Below are positions 6,153 through 6,955 of a stretch of 6,955 bases of DNA, in pieces. Source of the stretch: DATLFQ01 sp035540915 (GTDB taxonomy: Bacteria > Actinomycetota > Acidimicrobiia > Acidimicrobiales > GCA-2861595); NCBI GenBank assembly GCA_035540915.1, contig DATLFQ010000012.1, positions 1-6,955 of the forward strand, in the 5' to 3' direction. A program made the translations under genes and the position numbers. The notes beneath the pieces were generated by a model, which saw nothing but the letters and a program-made list of their open reading frames with translations, was not told the DNA's origin and made no database searches. Each line of letters opens with the position of its first letter. Position 1 is the stretch's first letter.

Positions 6153-6449
6153 ATGTCTGCTCGATCGAGCCGGGGGATGCTGGCGGTGGCGGTCGAGGCC
6201 GTGTTCCTCCTGGTCGCGCTGCCGCTGCTGCTCCTGCCGGTGGCCGGCGCCGGCCTGTTCGCCCTGCTCGACCGCCCGTGCGGCGATCCGTGCGAGACAC
6301 CGGGCCTGCTGGGCATGGCGATCTGGGCGGTGCTCGTCATCACCGCGTGGGCCGGGTACCGCCCGCTGCTGCGCCGCCTCGGCCGTCGCACCCTCGGCGG
6401 CTGGGTCGCCGGTCGGGGCCCCCGTCCGGGTGCACCACCTCGACGGTGA
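6153..6449 (+). CDS. Small membrane protein with two predicted transmembrane helices
   Basis: This 98-residue protein begins with a short basic N-terminus (MSARSSRG). A long hydrophobic segment follows at about residues 9-39, then a short loop with two cysteines (RPCGDPC, about 41-47) that could form a disulphide or bind a ligand. A second hydrophobic segment spans about 51-68, and the tail is arginine- and proline-rich. The positive ends suggest both termini are inside, with the cysteine loop outside. I do not recognise the family. The start lies six bases after the preceding stop, so it is probably in the same operon, but there is no good Shine-Dalgarno; ATG at 6177 is an alternative. It may anchor or export products of the operon, but nothing in its sequence shows this. 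Confidence 0.65.
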   Translation: MSARSSRGMLAVAVEAVFLLVALPLLLLPVAGAGLFALLDRPCGDPCETPGLLGMAIWAVLVITAWAGYRPLLRRLGRRTLGGWVAGRGPRPGAPPRR

Positions 6450-6455
6450 CCAGGT

Positions 6456-6480
6456 GGTGGGCCGCCGGCGCCGGCCCGCC
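6456..6480 (+). terminator. GC-rich hairpin, possible terminator of the operon
   Basis: GGTGGGCCG at 6456-6464 pairs with CGGCCCGCC at 6472-6480, giving a 9-bp stem with one G-T (G-U in RNA) pair and a 7-base loop. It begins six bases after the last operon stop. There is no T-tract, so it is not a classic intrinsic terminator, though tail-less hairpins have been proposed as terminators in actinobacteria. Hairpins also arise readily by chance at this GC content. Confidence 0.35.
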
Positions 6481-6538
6481 GGCCGCAGGGGTGTCACGGA
6501 AACGGCGGCGGGCACGATCCGACCGTCGCGGCCGCGGC

Positions 6539-6583
6539 TTGACCGCGCCCCCCTCGGCGGATCGCATTTGGGAGAATGGCCAG
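6539..6583 (+). promoter_or_regulatory. Candidate promoter and Shine-Dalgarno for the SARP-type regulator
   Basis: TTGACC at 6539-6544 is a good -35 match. A poor -10-like TCGCAT lies 17 bp later at 6562-6567. GGGAGA at 6570-6575 is a well-placed Shine-Dalgarno eight bases before the GTG at 6584 and supports that start. The out-of-frame ATG at 6576 does not open the regulator's reading frame. The ribosome-binding site is more convincing than the promoter. Confidence 0.4.
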
Positions 6584-6955
6584 GTGGGTCGGGCATTGGA
6601 CCCCGAGGTCGGGCCGGCGCCACGCAACGACGAAGTGCGCGCCCGCCTGTTCGGCCCGCTCGACATCCGTGTCGGGGGCGCGTCCGTCGCTCCGCTGACC
6701 TCGAAGCGAGGATGCTCGCTGCTCGGGTACCTCCTGCTCCACCGTCACACCGCGCAGTCCCGCGAAGCCCTGGCCTTTCTCCTCTGGCCCGACTCCTCGG
6801 AGGACCAGGCGCGCACCAACCTCCGCAACTTGCTGCACACGCTGCGACGAGCCGTCCCTGAGATCGGAGCCTGCCTGCGGGTCACCAACCGCACCGTGCA
6901 GTGGCGACCAGAGACGCGGGTGTGGGTGGACGTCGACGAGTTCAAGCTGGCGACG
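6584..6955 (+). CDS. SARP/AfsR-family transcriptional regulator, N-terminal part
   Basis: The frame is open from the GTG at 6584 to the window edge: 124 codons and no stop, so the gene is truncated. After a short leader the sequence reads RARLFGPLDIRVGG (about 19-32), then SREALAFLLWPDSSEDQART (about 62-81), NLRNLLHTLRRAVPE (82-96) and WVDVDEFK (114-121). This is the hallmark order of the OmpR-like winged-helix DNA-binding domain leading into the bacterial transcriptional activator domain (BTAD) of SARP proteins, which activate secondary-metabolite genes or act as broader regulators. A C-terminal NB-ARC/AAA ATPase plus TPR region, as in AfsR, may follow beyond the window. It is the first gene of a new unit, 134 bp after the operon. 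Regulation of the ACP/KS operon is plausible but based only on proximity. Confidence 0.9.
   Translation, partial: MGRALDPEVGPAPRNDEVRARLFGPLDIRVGGASVAPLTSKRGCSLLGYLLLHRHTAQSREALAFLLWPDSSEDQARTNLRNLLHTLRRAVPEIGACLRVTNRTVQWRPETRVWVDVDEFKLAT

Noticed and set aside
6463..6474. Perfect palindrome GCCGGCGCCGGC
   Set aside because: Such GC-only palindromes are expected by chance in this composition; it overlaps the hairpin already listed.
5752..6861. Plus-strand 369-codon frame spanning the CLF-like gene, membrane protein and intergenic region
   Set aside because: It is a low-complexity Arg/Pro/Ser-rich translation crossing several better-supported genes.

Overview
The base composition is very high in G+C, genes are closely packed with GTG as well as ATG starts, and third codon positions are almost always G or C. 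This points to a high-GC actinobacterium. The closing gene, a SARP/AfsR-type regulator, is also typical of that phylum. The sequence does not let me name the genus. I see no tRNA, rRNA, CRISPR array, insertion sequence or phage structural gene.

Layout: at the left edge a minus-strand gene (1-263, cut by the window) encodes a small membrane-anchored protein. An 89-bp divergent gap separates it from a plus-strand gene set running to 6449. This set begins with a 962-residue protein (353-3241). That protein has a helical N-terminal domain, about 18 amphipathic repeats with an almost exact 29-residue period, and a C-terminal HELTH zinc-metallopeptidase-like domain. After it come a caspase-fold (C25/CHAT-like) putative cysteine peptidase (about 3264-4196), an acyl carrier protein (4193-4444), a ketosynthase with an intact Cys-His-His triad (4441-5631), a half-length cysteine-less ketosynthase-like protein resembling a chain-length factor (5628-6146), and a small membrane protein (6153-6449). 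Three junctions in a row (peptidase/ACP, ACP/KS, KS/CLF) are 4-nt GTGA overlaps, so these genes are probably translated as a coupled unit. After a GC-rich hairpin, a new unit starts at 6584 with the N-terminus of a SARP/BTAD regulator, which runs off the right edge.

How the genes may work together: the ACP, KS and CLF-like proteins look like a stripped-down type II fatty-acyl or polyketide elongation module. The window shows no ketoreductase, dehydratase, acyltransferase or phosphopantetheinyl transferase. They are coupled to a caspase-fold peptidase-like protein and lie downstream of a large amphipathic-helix protein with its own peptidase-like domain. I do not recognise this combination as a described system. 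Reasonable hypotheses are an acyl-modified or lipid-loaded amphipathic protein processed by the neighbouring peptidase, or a two-protease effector/toxin system with its own acyl supply. The functional link is inferred from gene order only.
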